A program made the translations under genes and the position numbers. From Candidatus Uhrbacteria bacterium (lineage in GTDB: Bacteria > Patescibacteriota > Patescibacteriia > 2-12-FULL-60-25), in contig QIKL01000021.1 of the NCBI GenBank assembly GCA_003231955.1, positions 1-42,899 of the forward strand: DNA of 42,899 nucleotides, written 5' to 3'. This document shows positions 1 through 7,416 of the stretch, one piece after another (within the stretch, counting starts at the first letter, position 1; every line of letters starts with the position of its first letter). A model generated the notes under the pieces. That model worked only from the letters and a program-made list of their open reading frames with translations. It was not told where the DNA came from and did not search any database.

Positions 1-46
1 TAGGTACTAGACTAGCATCTCTCTTATCTCTTCTTAATGCCAAAGA

Positions 47-340
47 CTAGAATTTTACTCTTGGCTCCTCTTCCTCTTTTTCTCCCTCGTCCGCGTCAAT
101 CTTCTTTTTAATGCTACCAAAATAACTTTCATCCAACTCAAATTCACCAGAACTTTTTTGTTTTTGTTCTTCTTGAAATCCGTCCAGCGTAATTTTGAAT
201 CTCCTATACAAAACATTAACCGTATTCCTGTTCACTCCGAACGATCTAGGCTGCCTGGATGGATGTCAAATCAGCTGAAAACATCTTAATATTTTTGTTT
301 ACCTTATGTCTTACGCTCCACAAATGCGGTAATTCCAACA
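47..340 (-). pseudogene. Decayed IS1595/ISXO2-type transposase remnant
   Basis: The readable part (codons from a GTG at 235 down to 47) gives a short protein with NRNTVNVLYRRF followed by GEFELDESYFG. These resemble the HTH and the first catalytic Asp region (ELDESYFG) of IS1595-family DDE transposases. Upstream, between about 265 and 340, another frame reads KMFSADLTSIQAA, which fits the segment expected just before the HTH. A stop and a frame change near 255-265 separate the two. The remaining DDE domain is missing after about 15 residues of charged sequence. It is therefore a broken, truncated copy, not a working gene. It lies directly outside the left inverted repeat of the neighbouring cassette and may mark a region that collects insertions. 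Family assignment rests on short motifs only. Confidence 0.6.
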
Positions 341-410
341 AGAAACGGAACGCTCCGCGCGTGAATTAGTGTTTGTTTTGAAAAAAAGGTTCGGATTTAG
401 TAAAATAAAG

Positions 411-548
411 CACCAGAATAAAAAATGTCGACATTTTGTCGACATTTTCTATTCTGGTGGAACTATACGATTCCGTTTAAACTTATTTAATCAAAAATTT
501 TTGAACTTTACGAGTGTCTCCGTGCTACCGCTTTGCAACGAACTATGC
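411..548 (+). repeat. Left copy of a 138-bp inverted repeat (palindrome outermost)
   Basis: This 138-nt segment recurs in opposite orientation at 3537-3674. Aligned by eye without gaps, I count 7 mismatches, so about 95% identity. Its outer 49 nt (411-459) form a near-perfect palindrome with 22-nt arms containing two GTCGAC sites and a 5-nt centre; one arm base is mismatched in this copy. The inner ~90 nt contain an A/T palindrome and no convincing ORF. With its partner it brackets 549-3536. No transposase is encoded inside the pair. Confidence 0.95.
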
Positions 549-640
549 CTGCGGAAGGCTTACTAAAAAAAAGAAAACTGATGTATTATCTCAAATAGTC
601 AAAGCCGTTCCTTGACAACTAAAAAAGGAGATAAAAAAAT

Positions 641-1054
641 ATGACGGATAAAAAGACAACTCAACACTCGCTCAAGAAAGACAAGTATGTGAATACCCGC
701 GGAGGTAATTCGCATTTTCTTGATATTTATTGCTGTAAGTGTAATCAGCATCTCGTCCTTTATCAAAAGGACGGGCATGGCAGTTTACTTCGGATGTATC
801 TGGACCGAATCCTCGAGCCACAAGAGTTTCTTCTCCTGCAATCAAAGGTAGGCAGTAAAATTGAAATGCCAAATCTAAAGTGTCCAAAGTGTAATGTACT
901 CATTGGTACACCAATGCTTTATAAAGCGGAGGGAAGGTTAGCGTTTCGACTCGTTCGCGGCTCGTTCGCAAAAAAGAAAAGTGAAGGCGTTTATCCACCC
1001 TTACACCAAAACCAATCCCATGGAAAAGGAGAAGGCGATGAAGACAGAAATTAA
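641..1054 (+). CDS. Zinc-ribbon protein of unknown function (first gene of the cassette)
   Basis: 137 aa. Two Cys pairs, CCKC at about residues 31-34 and CPKC at about 81-84, would form a treble-clef or zinc-ribbon site. The C-terminal tail is Lys/Glu/Gln-rich and low in complexity. I do not recognise the family. A strong SD (AAAGGAG at 624-630) precedes the ATG at 641. A TTGACA hexamer lies at 612-617, but a matching -10 is not clear. The last 17 nt overlap the start of the GTP-cyclohydrolase-like gene, so the two are probably translationally coupled. A binding or chaperone role for the downstream enzymes is possible but is inference only. Confidence 0.75.
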   Translation: MTDKKTTQHSLKKDKYVNTRGGNSHFLDIYCCKCNQHLVLYQKDGHGSLLRMYLDRILEPQEFLLLQSKVGSKIEMPNLKCPKCNVLIGTPMLYKAEGRLAFRLVRGSFAKKKSEGVYPPLHQNQSHGKGEGDEDRN

Positions 1055-1844
1055 GCCGCCGAACGTAATTGACATTTGCAAGAAAGCAAACATGTCCGTT
1101 GAAGATGTTAATGCTTTCCTCAATCTGTTGAAGCGTTCAACGGAGCCATTCTTAAAACGCATTAGCGTCATTGAGAACGGGATCATGCGCTACTACACAG
1201 TAGAAAGAAGGGGTATCGGTATCCTCAAAACCGAGCATGGAAAGTTTTGGCAGTATAGTTTTGCCATTGATGACCGTTGGGAGAAATACTCAGTAATCGT
1301 CAAAGCAGAGCTCGATAAAAACCTGCTCATCCCCGTGTTCAACAGTAAAGACAAACTTGTTTTGCGTACCGATTCTGGATGCGAAACAGGACAGGTTTTC
1401 GGCGATCTGACGTGTGAATGCCACGACCAGTTTCATCTCGCACTAAAGACGCTTGAGGAAATCGGAGAGGGAATGCTCATTAATATTCCACACCAAGACG
1501 GGCGTGAAATGGGACTAACCTTCAAACTAGCGACACTCTGGATTCAGGATGTACTTGAAATTAACACCGTGGAGTCAGCAACTTTGCTCGCTCCCAGCGG
1601 CGTGATCGACATTCGGACATATTCGGGCGTCATCTGTATATTAAAGTTCTTCGGCATCTCAAAAACATGCCGGATTAACTTGGTGACTAACAACCCCAAG
1701 AAAGCCAGGGTGTTTGCTGAGAACGGTTATACGATAGCGGATTATACCCCTATCGTTATCAAGCCTAATAAGCACACCGAAGCACACTTGAAAGCAAAGC
1801 AAGATTATCTTGGACACAAGGGACTCATCAAAAAAGGAGACTAA
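1038..1844 (+). CDS. GTP cyclohydrolase II-like protein, divergent active site
   Basis: 268 aa. The ATG at 1038 is chosen because AGGAG lies 6 nt upstream; longer in-frame starts at 981 (GTG) and 1020 (ATG) overlap the previous gene more. GTP cyclohydrolase II (RibA) opens the GTP ring to give a diaminopyrimidinone. The zinc ligands C115, C126 and C128 match E. coli C54/C65/C67 with identical spacing, and QDGR (153-156), DIR (191-193, with the family's Asp and nucleophilic Arg) and TNNPKK (217-222) are present. By alignment anchored on the preceding Lys and following QD, the active-site Tyr (Y105 in E. coli) is Leu167 here. An N-terminal ~100-residue region is longer than in RibA and unlike it. 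No other riboflavin gene is in the window, so a riboflavin role is doubtful. Confidence 0.8.
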   Translation: MKTEIKPPNVIDICKKANMSVEDVNAFLNLLKRSTEPFLKRISVIENGIMRYYTVERRGIGILKTEHGKFWQYSFAIDDRWEKYSVIVKAELDKNLLIPVFNSKDKLVLRTDSGCETGQVFGDLTCECHDQFHLALKTLEEIGEGMLINIPHQDGREMGLTFKLATLWIQDVLEINTVESATLLAPSGVIDIRTYSGVICILKFFGISKTCRINLVTNNPKKARVFAENGYTIADYTPIVIKPNKHTEAHLKAKQDYLGHKGLIKKGD

Positions 1845-1845
1845 G

Positions 1846-2686
1846 ATGAAAGCAAATGATCAAATCCTTGAACGAATGAAGTCGCATAACACGCTCTTGT
1901 GTTGTGGCCTTGATCCGGACATGAAGAAAATGCCATTTGAAATTATAGGAAAGCAAACTTCCGATGAGGACAAAATGTTTGAATTTCTTCGAGTCGTGGT
2001 TGATGTTACGGCATCGCATGTGTGTGCCTACAAGGCCCAAAAAGCTTTTTTTGATGTGTTGGCTGGTGGCCATGATGTTTTAAAAAAAAATAATTGGTTA
2101 CATTCACGCATCATATCCAGGTATACCTGTCATTGTGGATTGCAAGATTGGCGATATCGAAAACACGATGGCGGTGTATATTCAAAATCTGTTTTATTTA
2201 CTCCAAGCAGACGGCATCGTCATCAATCCTTACATGGGTGATGATGTCGTGATTCCACTTGCCGAACTGGTCGACAAGTCTATTGTAGTGCTCGTCAAGA
2301 CAAGTAACCCCTCAAGTGGAATTGTCCAAGATGTGGCACTTCAGAACGGCCAGCCACTCTGGCACCATGTGCTCAACCTCGTGGTGAATCGCTGGAATTG
2401 TAACACGAACATGATTCCTGTACTTTCTTCAACTGTCGGGCTAAACATGATGGAAATCCGATCGCTTATTCCAGATAGGATGCCGATTCTGCTTACAGGA
2501 GTCGGTGCACAAGGCGGTAACTATGCTGATTTGCGTAATCTTCTCAACTCCGAAGGTATTGGGGTATTCGTTAATTCGTCTCGTGGCATCCTCTACTCGC
2601 AAAGCCAGCAACCCTGGCGAATTGCGATTGAGGAAGCCGCGGTTGGATTGAAAGAAGCTCTAAATAACGAGAGGAGGATAAGATGA
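1846..2686 (+). pseudogene. pyrF: Orotidine 5'-phosphate decarboxylase (type 2), frameshifted in an A9 run
   Basis: OMP decarboxylase converts OMP to UMP. The first frame (1846 to about 2090) carries the substrate loop GLDPD (residues 21-25) and YKAQKAFF. The second frame, from about 2090 to 2686, carries the catalytic DxKxxD motif (DCKIGDI), NPYMGDD, KTSNPSSG, GVGAQGG and NSSRG, all typical of the mycobacterial-type PyrF family. The frames join at nine A residues at 2082-2090. Removing one A gives a continuous protein of about 279 aa reading LKKIIGYIHASYPGIPVIVD across the junction. Both halves keep all expected motifs, so either the break is recent, or it is a homopolymer sequencing error, or polymerase slippage on A9 restores the frame. 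SD AAAGGAG lies upstream, and the TGA stop overlaps the next ATG (ATGA). Confidence 0.85.
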
Positions 2687-3249
2687 GCAAGTTTCTACTT
2701 CTCTTGGGACCGTCAGGTGTTGGTAAAAGTTTGATCATCGAGGAATTGCTCCGACTAGATAGTAGGTTCGTTTACATTTCTCCATTTATGACTCGATCAC
2801 TTCGAGAAGGAGAGAAAAATAAAATCTCCATAAGTAGCGAAGAGATGGATGAAATGTGGAATAGTGGAGAGCTTTTGGTGATCAATAAACTTTACGGTAT
2901 TCGTTACGCAACACCTCGACTGCCAATAGTGCAAGCATTGGCACAAGGCAACTTTCCAGTGCTTGATTGGCCGATCAGTCGAATAAAAACGATGACGCAA
3001 GCGTTTCCGAATCAACTCTGCGTTATATATGTCTCGCCGCCTTCAATCGAAGCCTTACGGCAACGATTGACCAAAGACGGAAGAGACATGGACGGACATC
3101 GCTTACGAAGCGCGCGCGAAGAGTTGAAAGCATACGAATCTTCTCGATATATCGGAGTTTGTAATTTCGAGATTATCGCGGAAGAAAACCAAGTACCGAA
3201 AATCGCTCATGCGATCCATTCCAATTATCTCCAGTTCCTTCGTCAGTAA
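2683..3249 (+). CDS. Guanylate kinase-like NMP kinase
   Basis: 188 aa, close to the usual ~200 for guanylate kinase (GMP + ATP to GDP + ADP). The P-loop GPSGVGKS is at residues 9-16. A TRSLREGE segment matches the GMP-binding region, YGIRYATP sits where YGTS-type substrate contacts occur, and a lid-like segment with RLTKDGRDMDGHRLRSA follows. It overlaps the decarboxylase stop by four bases (ATGA), which implies coupled translation, and it is followed by an intrinsic terminator, so it ends the cassette operon. Differences from standard Gmk around the GMP site leave room for another nucleotide substrate. It is not evident from this window whether another gmk exists in the genome. Confidence 0.8.
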   Translation: MSKFLLLLGPSGVGKSLIIEELLRLDSRFVYISPFMTRSLREGEKNKISISSEEMDEMWNSGELLVINKLYGIRYATPRLPIVQALAQGNFPVLDWPISRIKTMTQAFPNQLCVIYVSPPSIEALRQRLTKDGRDMDGHRLRSAREELKAYESSRYIGVCNFEIIAEENQVPKIAHAIHSNYLQFLRQ

Positions 3250-3256
3250 TCCTAAT

Positions 3257-3309
3257 CTCGCAGTTCCATTTCAGAGATTTCTGAATGGACTGCGAGGTTT
3301 TCTTTTTTT
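3257..3309 (+). terminator. Intrinsic terminator of the cassette operon
   Basis: A long stem begins with CTCGCAG (3257-3263) and closes with CTGCGAG (3290-3296), with further pairing inside, and is followed by a T-rich run. It starts 8 nt after the guanylate-kinase-like gene ends. From here to the right repeat (3310-3536) I see AT-rich and pyrimidine-rich sequence with no supportable gene. Confidence 0.85.
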
Positions 3310-3536
3310 AGCAAGCCTCCCGCTCCCAAATATAATTTTAATGAGACCAACGAGAGCGGGGTGGAAATTCATTTTCCCCACACCCCTTTTTCTTCCCGCC
3401 CCGCTTGGACGAAACATTAGCACGTCTCCGCCTGCTCTAAATGAGCAGAACGCAGAAAGTAAAAATTTTTTTACATTTTTTGTTTTTCGCCCACTACTAT
3501 TTTTTAATCTTAAAGGAAAGAAAAATTCTTCTTGAT

Positions 3537-3674
3537 GCATAGTTCGTTACAAAGCGGTAGCATGGAGACACTCGTAAAGTTCAAAAATTTTTGATAAAAT
3601 AAGTTTGAACGGAGTCGTATGGTTCCACCAGAATAGAAAATGTCGACAAAATGTCGACATTTTCTATTCTGGTG
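3537..3674 (-). repeat. Right copy of the 138-bp inverted repeat
   Basis: Inverted partner of 411-548, same length, 7 mismatches by eye. In this copy the outer palindrome is perfect and slightly longer: 24-nt arms at 3624-3647 and 3653-3676 around a 5-nt centre. The outer arm includes the 3' ACCA tail and last acceptor-stem bases of tRNA-Val. The palindrome could also act as a terminator or processing signal for that tRNA. Confidence 0.95.
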
Positions 3675-3746
3675 GACGTTGCAGGATTCGAACCTGCGAC
3701 CTCTCGGATGTGAACCGAACGCTCTAACCAACTGAGCTAAACGTCC
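3670..3746 (-). tRNA. tRNA-Val (anticodon CAC), CCA encoded
   Basis: Read on the minus strand, the 7-bp acceptor stem GGACGTT/AACGTCC, the D-stem GCTC/GAGC, a 5-bp anticodon stem with loop TTCACAT (anticodon CAC, reading GUG) and the T-arm GCAGG-TTCGAAT-CCTGC all form. A discriminator A and genomic CCA follow, giving 77 nt. The CCA tail is part of the right repeat's palindrome, so the tRNA gene and the element boundary overlap. Confidence 0.95.
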
Positions 3747-3787
3747 TGGACATCGCAAATTATGCGTGGATAGTACACAATACCCAC

Positions 3788-4687
3788 ATGACTGACAAGC
3801 CTTCTTGCCCCACCATTGCCGACGTCCTACACAACGCCGCAGATGCGCTTCAACCAAAAAAAAATATCTGTGCCACAAATAAAGACATTGGCCGTCTAGA
3901 GGCTGAGATTCTTTTAGCCTATGCGCTAAAAGAAAATCGAACATGGCTCCTCACCCACCCATATTACAAACTCCGAACTTCAAGTTATACGCGCTTCCGT
4001 TATCTTATCGCCCGCCGAAAACGCCACGAACCTATCGCGTATATTCTCAGAAAAAAGGATTTCTATGGACGAACATTCCGCGTTACAAACGCTGTACTCA
4101 TCCCACGACCAGAGACAGAACAAATAATTGACATAGCAAAAACAGCAGACCCGCTGGTGATCTGGGATGTGGGTACGGGTTCTGGCTGTATTGCTGTGAC
4201 GCTTGCCATCGAATTTCCAAATGCGCACATTCTCGCCACAGATACGAGTTCCCGCGCACTCGCTGTTGCCCGTTCCAATGCGAAGAAATGGAACACCACA
4301 AACATTACCTTCAAAAAATGCAATCTCCTTGATCACACAGCTCTTGATTGGTTTGATGTGCACCCAGCACAAAAGTCACATTTTCTCATCACGGCCAACC
4401 TCCCGTATCTCCCAATTAAAGATACACAAAAACTCGCACCCGATATCGTTCAATACGAACCTGCTCAAGCTCTCTACGGAGGATCCTGCGGAAGTGAACT
4501 TATTGAAAAACTTTTACGACAAATCGCGGCGATCAGCCTCAATATGAATATCATTTTTGAGTGTGACCCGCCTGAAGCGCTACGGCTTGCGCGGCTTGCG
4601 CGGTCACTTTTTCCGCATGCCCGCGTCTGTGTCTCCAAAGACCTAGCGCGCCGAAACCGGATACTCTTGATTACGCCAAACCTTTAA
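3788..4687 (+). CDS. prmC: Release-factor glutamine methyltransferase PrmC
   Basis: 299 aa, a normal length for PrmC (HemK), which N5-methylates the Gln of the GGQ motif of class I release factors using SAM. An N-terminal helical domain (about 1-90) precedes the methyltransferase fold. Motif I DVGTGSGC is at 127-134, and the substrate Gln-binding motif is NLPY at 204-207, in place of the usual NPPY. IPRPETE at 105-111 is the family signature. The start ATG has no SD. It is divergent from tRNA-Val and its 3' end overlaps the murA-like gene by 17 nt on the opposite strand. Confidence 0.93.
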   Translation: MTDKPSCPTIADVLHNAADALQPKKNICATNKDIGRLEAEILLAYALKENRTWLLTHPYYKLRTSSYTRFRYLIARRKRHEPIAYILRKKDFYGRTFRVTNAVLIPRPETEQIIDIAKTADPLVIWDVGTGSGCIAVTLAIEFPNAHILATDTSSRALAVARSNAKKWNTTNITFKKCNLLDHTALDWFDVHPAQKSHFLITANLPYLPIKDTQKLAPDIVQYEPAQALYGGSCGSELIEKLLRQIAAISLNMNIIFECDPPEALRLARLARSLFPHARVCVSKDLARRNRILLITPNL

Positions 4688-6212
4688 TGACGCGAATATC
4701 GGCACCAATAGTGTTTAGCCGTTCTGCAATTTCCTCATATCCGCGTGCAATAGAATAAACATTACGAAGGATTGATGTGCCTTCGGCAGCGAGCATCGCA
4801 ATCAAAATAATAACTGCAGGCCGAAGTGCTGGCGGACACACAACTTGCGCCGCCTTGAGTGGTGTCTTTCCGTAGACAAATACGCGATGCGGATCCGCGA
4901 GCATCATATTCGCGCCCAACCGATTCAACTCCGTAAAATAAATAGCACGGTTCTCCCACATCCAATCATGAATCAATGTCGTTCCAGCCGCCTGCGTCGC
5001 GATAGGAACAAAAAATGGAAGATTATCAGAGTTAATCCCAGGATACGGTTGGGCATGAATCTTATCGTGCAAAGCTTTGAGTTTTGATGGATACACTGTA
5101 ATATCGACAAGCTCTGTACGATTGTTCTTCGCGAGATACGGCTTTGAAATCTTCATACGTACGCCCATTTTGCGTAATTTGAGGAGCTCTAATTCGAGAA
5201 ACCGGATCGGACAACGATGAATCGTAAGCTCGGATCCCGTAGTGACGGCCGCACTCACAAACAACATTGACTCAATAGGATCTTCACTGTTCCACCATTC
5301 AATCGGACGATCAATCTCTTTGATCCCGTGAACTGTAAGGACTGTAGTCCCGATTCCGTCGACTTTCACGCCAAGTGCCTCAAGAAAAAAACAGACATCC
5401 TGAACTTGATAATTCGGCGGCGCGTAGCGAATAATCGTCTTTCCAGGAATAAGTGCCGCGGCAATGAGCAAATTTTCTACTGCCGTGTCACTCGACTCAT
5501 ACATGACAATATCCGCAGGTTTAAGCTGTCCGACGCGAATCTTGTACGCATTTTGTCCCGATGTAATTTTTACACCCAGTTCCTCAAGGCCGTAGCGGTG
5601 TGCGGCAATGGTCCGCATCCCCATCTTGCAACCGCCAGCGGATGGGATCTCGAACTCGTGTTGACGATGGATCATTGAACCAATAAGCATAATAACCGAG
5701 CGAGTCTTGCTTCCAGCCTCGCGGTCCAATCGATCGAGATGAAACATCTTCGGAGGCCGAATTTCTAAAATATTTGAACCTTTCCAAGAAGTCTGCACTC
5801 CAATGCTTTGCAGAACCTCAAGAATGCGTGAGACCTCTTCAATGCGCGCAATACCATGGAGAATAGTGACATTTCGATTAAGGAGCGCAGCGAAAAGTAG
5901 ACCCATAGATCCATTTTTCGAAGTATTCGTGATGATCGTACCATGCAGCTTACGGCCACCATGAACCTCAAAATCAACTGAATCATCAACCGAGACAATC
6001 TTATGATCTAAAACGTCCCCCAATTTGCGCAAGAGGTCAATCCCCATATTCTGCTTACCATTTTCCATACGAGCCAGAGCGCTTTGAGAAGTTCCAAGAA
6101 CGTGAGCAACCTCAGACTGAGTCAATCCACGCTGTTCGCGGATCCGACGAACAAACGCACCAACGGCGCTGCGTTCATCGGCAAGCTGTTTAGCGGATGA
6201 TGCCTTTGTCAT
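4671..6212 (-). CDS. murA: Fusion of a Cro/C1-type HTH domain with UDP-GlcNAc 1-carboxyvinyltransferase (MurA)
   Basis: 513 aa from the ATG at 6212. MurA transfers enolpyruvate from PEP to UDP-GlcNAc, the first committed peptidoglycan step in the cytoplasm. Residues ~16-75 form an XRE-family helix-turn-helix (LTQSEVAHVLGTSQSALARMENG lies within it). Residues ~80-513 are MurA: K99-N100 in SKNGS match the UDP-GlcNAc/PEP site, C195 in GGCKMGMR matches catalytic Cys115 of E. coli, and YPGINSD carries the catalytic Asp. A MurA core is normally ~420 aa, so the HTH is an addition. ATG at 6212 is preferred over ATG 6233 because an extended -10 lies 7 nt upstream. That element sits inside a 24-bp palindrome, so the protein may repress its own gene. 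An alternative is that the HTH has lost DNA binding. Confidence 0.93.
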   Translation of the reverse strand: MTKASSAKQLADERSAVGAFVRRIREQRGLTQSEVAHVLGTSQSALARMENGKQNMGIDLLRKLGDVLDHKIVSVDDSVDFEVHGGRKLHGTIITNTSKNGSMGLLFAALLNRNVTILHGIARIEEVSRILEVLQSIGVQTSWKGSNILEIRPPKMFHLDRLDREAGSKTRSVIMLIGSMIHRQHEFEIPSAGGCKMGMRTIAAHRYGLEELGVKITSGQNAYKIRVGQLKPADIVMYESSDTAVENLLIAAALIPGKTIIRYAPPNYQVQDVCFFLEALGVKVDGIGTTVLTVHGIKEIDRPIEWWNSEDPIESMLFVSAAVTTGSELTIHRCPIRFLELELLKLRKMGVRMKISKPYLAKNNRTELVDITVYPSKLKALHDKIHAQPYPGINSDNLPFFVPIATQAAGTTLIHDWMWENRAIYFTELNRLGANMMLADPHRVFVYGKTPLKAAQVVCPPALRPAVIILIAMLAAEGTSILRNVYSIARGYEEIAERLNTIGADIRVIKGLA

Positions 6213-6218
6213 ATAAAA

Positions 6219-6242
6219 AAGTATATCATACATGATATACTT
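6219..6242 (-). promoter_or_regulatory. 24-bp palindrome overlapping the extended -10 of the HTH-MurA gene
   Basis: Perfect inverted repeat with 11-nt arms (AAGTATATCAT / ATGATATACTT) around a 2-nt centre. On the minus strand one arm contains TGATATACT, an extended -10 (TGn + TATACT at 6220-6225), 7 nt before the ATG at 6212. The geometry fits a repressor operator over a promoter for a leaderless mRNA. Operator function is inferred. Confidence 0.65.
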
Positions 6243-6257
6243 CAAACTTTTTTTAGG

Positions 6258-7409
6258 TCAATGTTGCTCTAACGGCGTCGACGTTGCAGCGCCTGAAGGA
6301 TTCCCAGATACTGACCCATCCAGCATAACCTCAATCCACGTCGTCCCGCGATCAAAATAAACATCCGTCCCGTCGAGTCCTTCAAATTGGACATGCACAC
6401 CAAGCGCGCGTGTCCAAATAACATCAAATTTCCTACCATCTCGATACAGCGTTGCCTTCCCGCGCCCAGTTGTCCGTATCTTGAGCCGTCCTTCACTATC
6501 TATTACGGATCCGTTTGTGTGTAGAACTATAATATTCTTAGCCTGAACCTGCACTCCATCCCGATCCTTTTGGAGCCGACCTGCCTCAGATCGAAGATAG
6601 ACATTCTTTGAACGTTTATACGTCCAAGCTACGCTATATGAATATGAATGACCATAATTCAGTGCCGGCCCGTTCTCGGTTCCACGCACGCTTGATGTCG
6701 GGCTCTTTAACGGCTCGTCGGCCTTATAATGCCAACTGCGAAAATGGCCAACTCTGAAACGCTTTGACGCATCGGCCTCATGAAGCAAATCCGTACGTGT
6801 GAATACATTATGCGGTGCAGTATGGTTAGCGCTACGCCAAAAATATTTTCCGTTGAAAAACTCATTCAGATCACGAAATCCCGCCAGATTCGAAATCTCG
6901 TTCAAACTCTGCGGGCTACCTCCGACGTGCGCATACACCGCATTCAGACCATCGGCATAGTCCACAAAATACGGACGAGCACTTCGTACTGGACCGATCG
7001 CATCTATAGTCGTCGTCGCATCAAAAACGAGGAGATATCTTGAAATCCCACCTTCCACTGGAATCTCAAAGGCAAGATTCGCATGCGCTGGACCGGAAAG
7101 CGGACGTGCACCTATATAGTTCTCAACCATCACGGCATATGGCTGGAGTTCCGCATTGACTGGTTGAACAAAGATACCGTCCAGAGCTCGAGGGACAAGA
7201 ATATCCGTCGACGTCGCGGATATCACGACAGTCGAACTAGTTTCAACCGGAAGCGCAGTAGAAGTAAACTTGCGTCCCTGACCGGAAATAGCAAACCATA
7301 AAAGCCCAACAATGACGGCAATCAACAAAACGGCCCCAAATGCCAGAAGCGGCCAGGACCGTTTGATCAGGGTCTCAATTGAAATACGGACCTCACGATG
7401 TTCCTCCAT
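6258..7409 (-). CDS. DUF3048 (YerB-like) membrane-anchored surface protein
   Basis: 383 aa from the ATG at 7409 (MEEHREV), 7 nt after the bL25 stop. A longer in-frame start at 7511 would run through bL25 and is rejected. A GGGTGA that includes the bL25 stop may serve as SD. One transmembrane segment (~residues 18-38) is followed by a Ser/Thr-rich linker. Then come the DUF3048 signatures: QPYAVMVEN, ARPLSGPAHANLAFEIPVEGGISRYL, GPVRSARPYF and a second C-terminal domain with a GTTWIEVML ending. Such proteins are extracytoplasmic and often lipid-anchored, with function unknown. Here the anchor looks like an uncleaved signal-anchor. It is co-transcribed with bL25. Confidence 0.85.
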   Translation of the reverse strand: MEEHREVRISIETLIKRSWPLLAFGAVLLIAVIVGLLWFAISGQGRKFTSTALPVETSSTVVISATSTDILVPRALDGIFVQPVNAELQPYAVMVENYIGARPLSGPAHANLAFEIPVEGGISRYLLVFDATTTIDAIGPVRSARPYFVDYADGLNAVYAHVGGSPQSLNEISNLAGFRDLNEFFNGKYFWRSANHTAPHNVFTRTDLLHEADASKRFRVGHFRSWHYKADEPLKSPTSSVRGTENGPALNYGHSYSYSVAWTYKRSKNVYLRSEAGRLQKDRDGVQVQAKNIIVLHTNGSVIDSEGRLKIRTTGRGKATLYRDGRKFDVIWTRALGVHVQFEGLDGTDVYFDRGTTWIEVMLDGSVSGNPSGAATSTPLEQH

Positions 7410-7416
7410 GGATATG

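Noticed and set aside
369-566. A 65-codon open frame on the plus strand
   Set aside because: It lies across the left inverted repeat and its palindrome; the same peptide arises from the right repeat only because the DNA is repeated.
612-640. TTGACA before the zinc-ribbon gene as a full promoter
   Set aside because: The hexamer is perfect, but at 17 nt there is only AAAAAT inside the SD-ATG spacer, so transcription would start within the gene.
3209-3540. Overlapping open frames on both strands after the guanylate-kinase-like gene
   Set aside because: They cover a terminator and pyrimidine-rich spacer, lack an SD and resemble no family.
3510-3944. 144-codon minus-strand frame
   Set aside because: It reads through tRNA-Val, the right repeat and the antisense of prmC.
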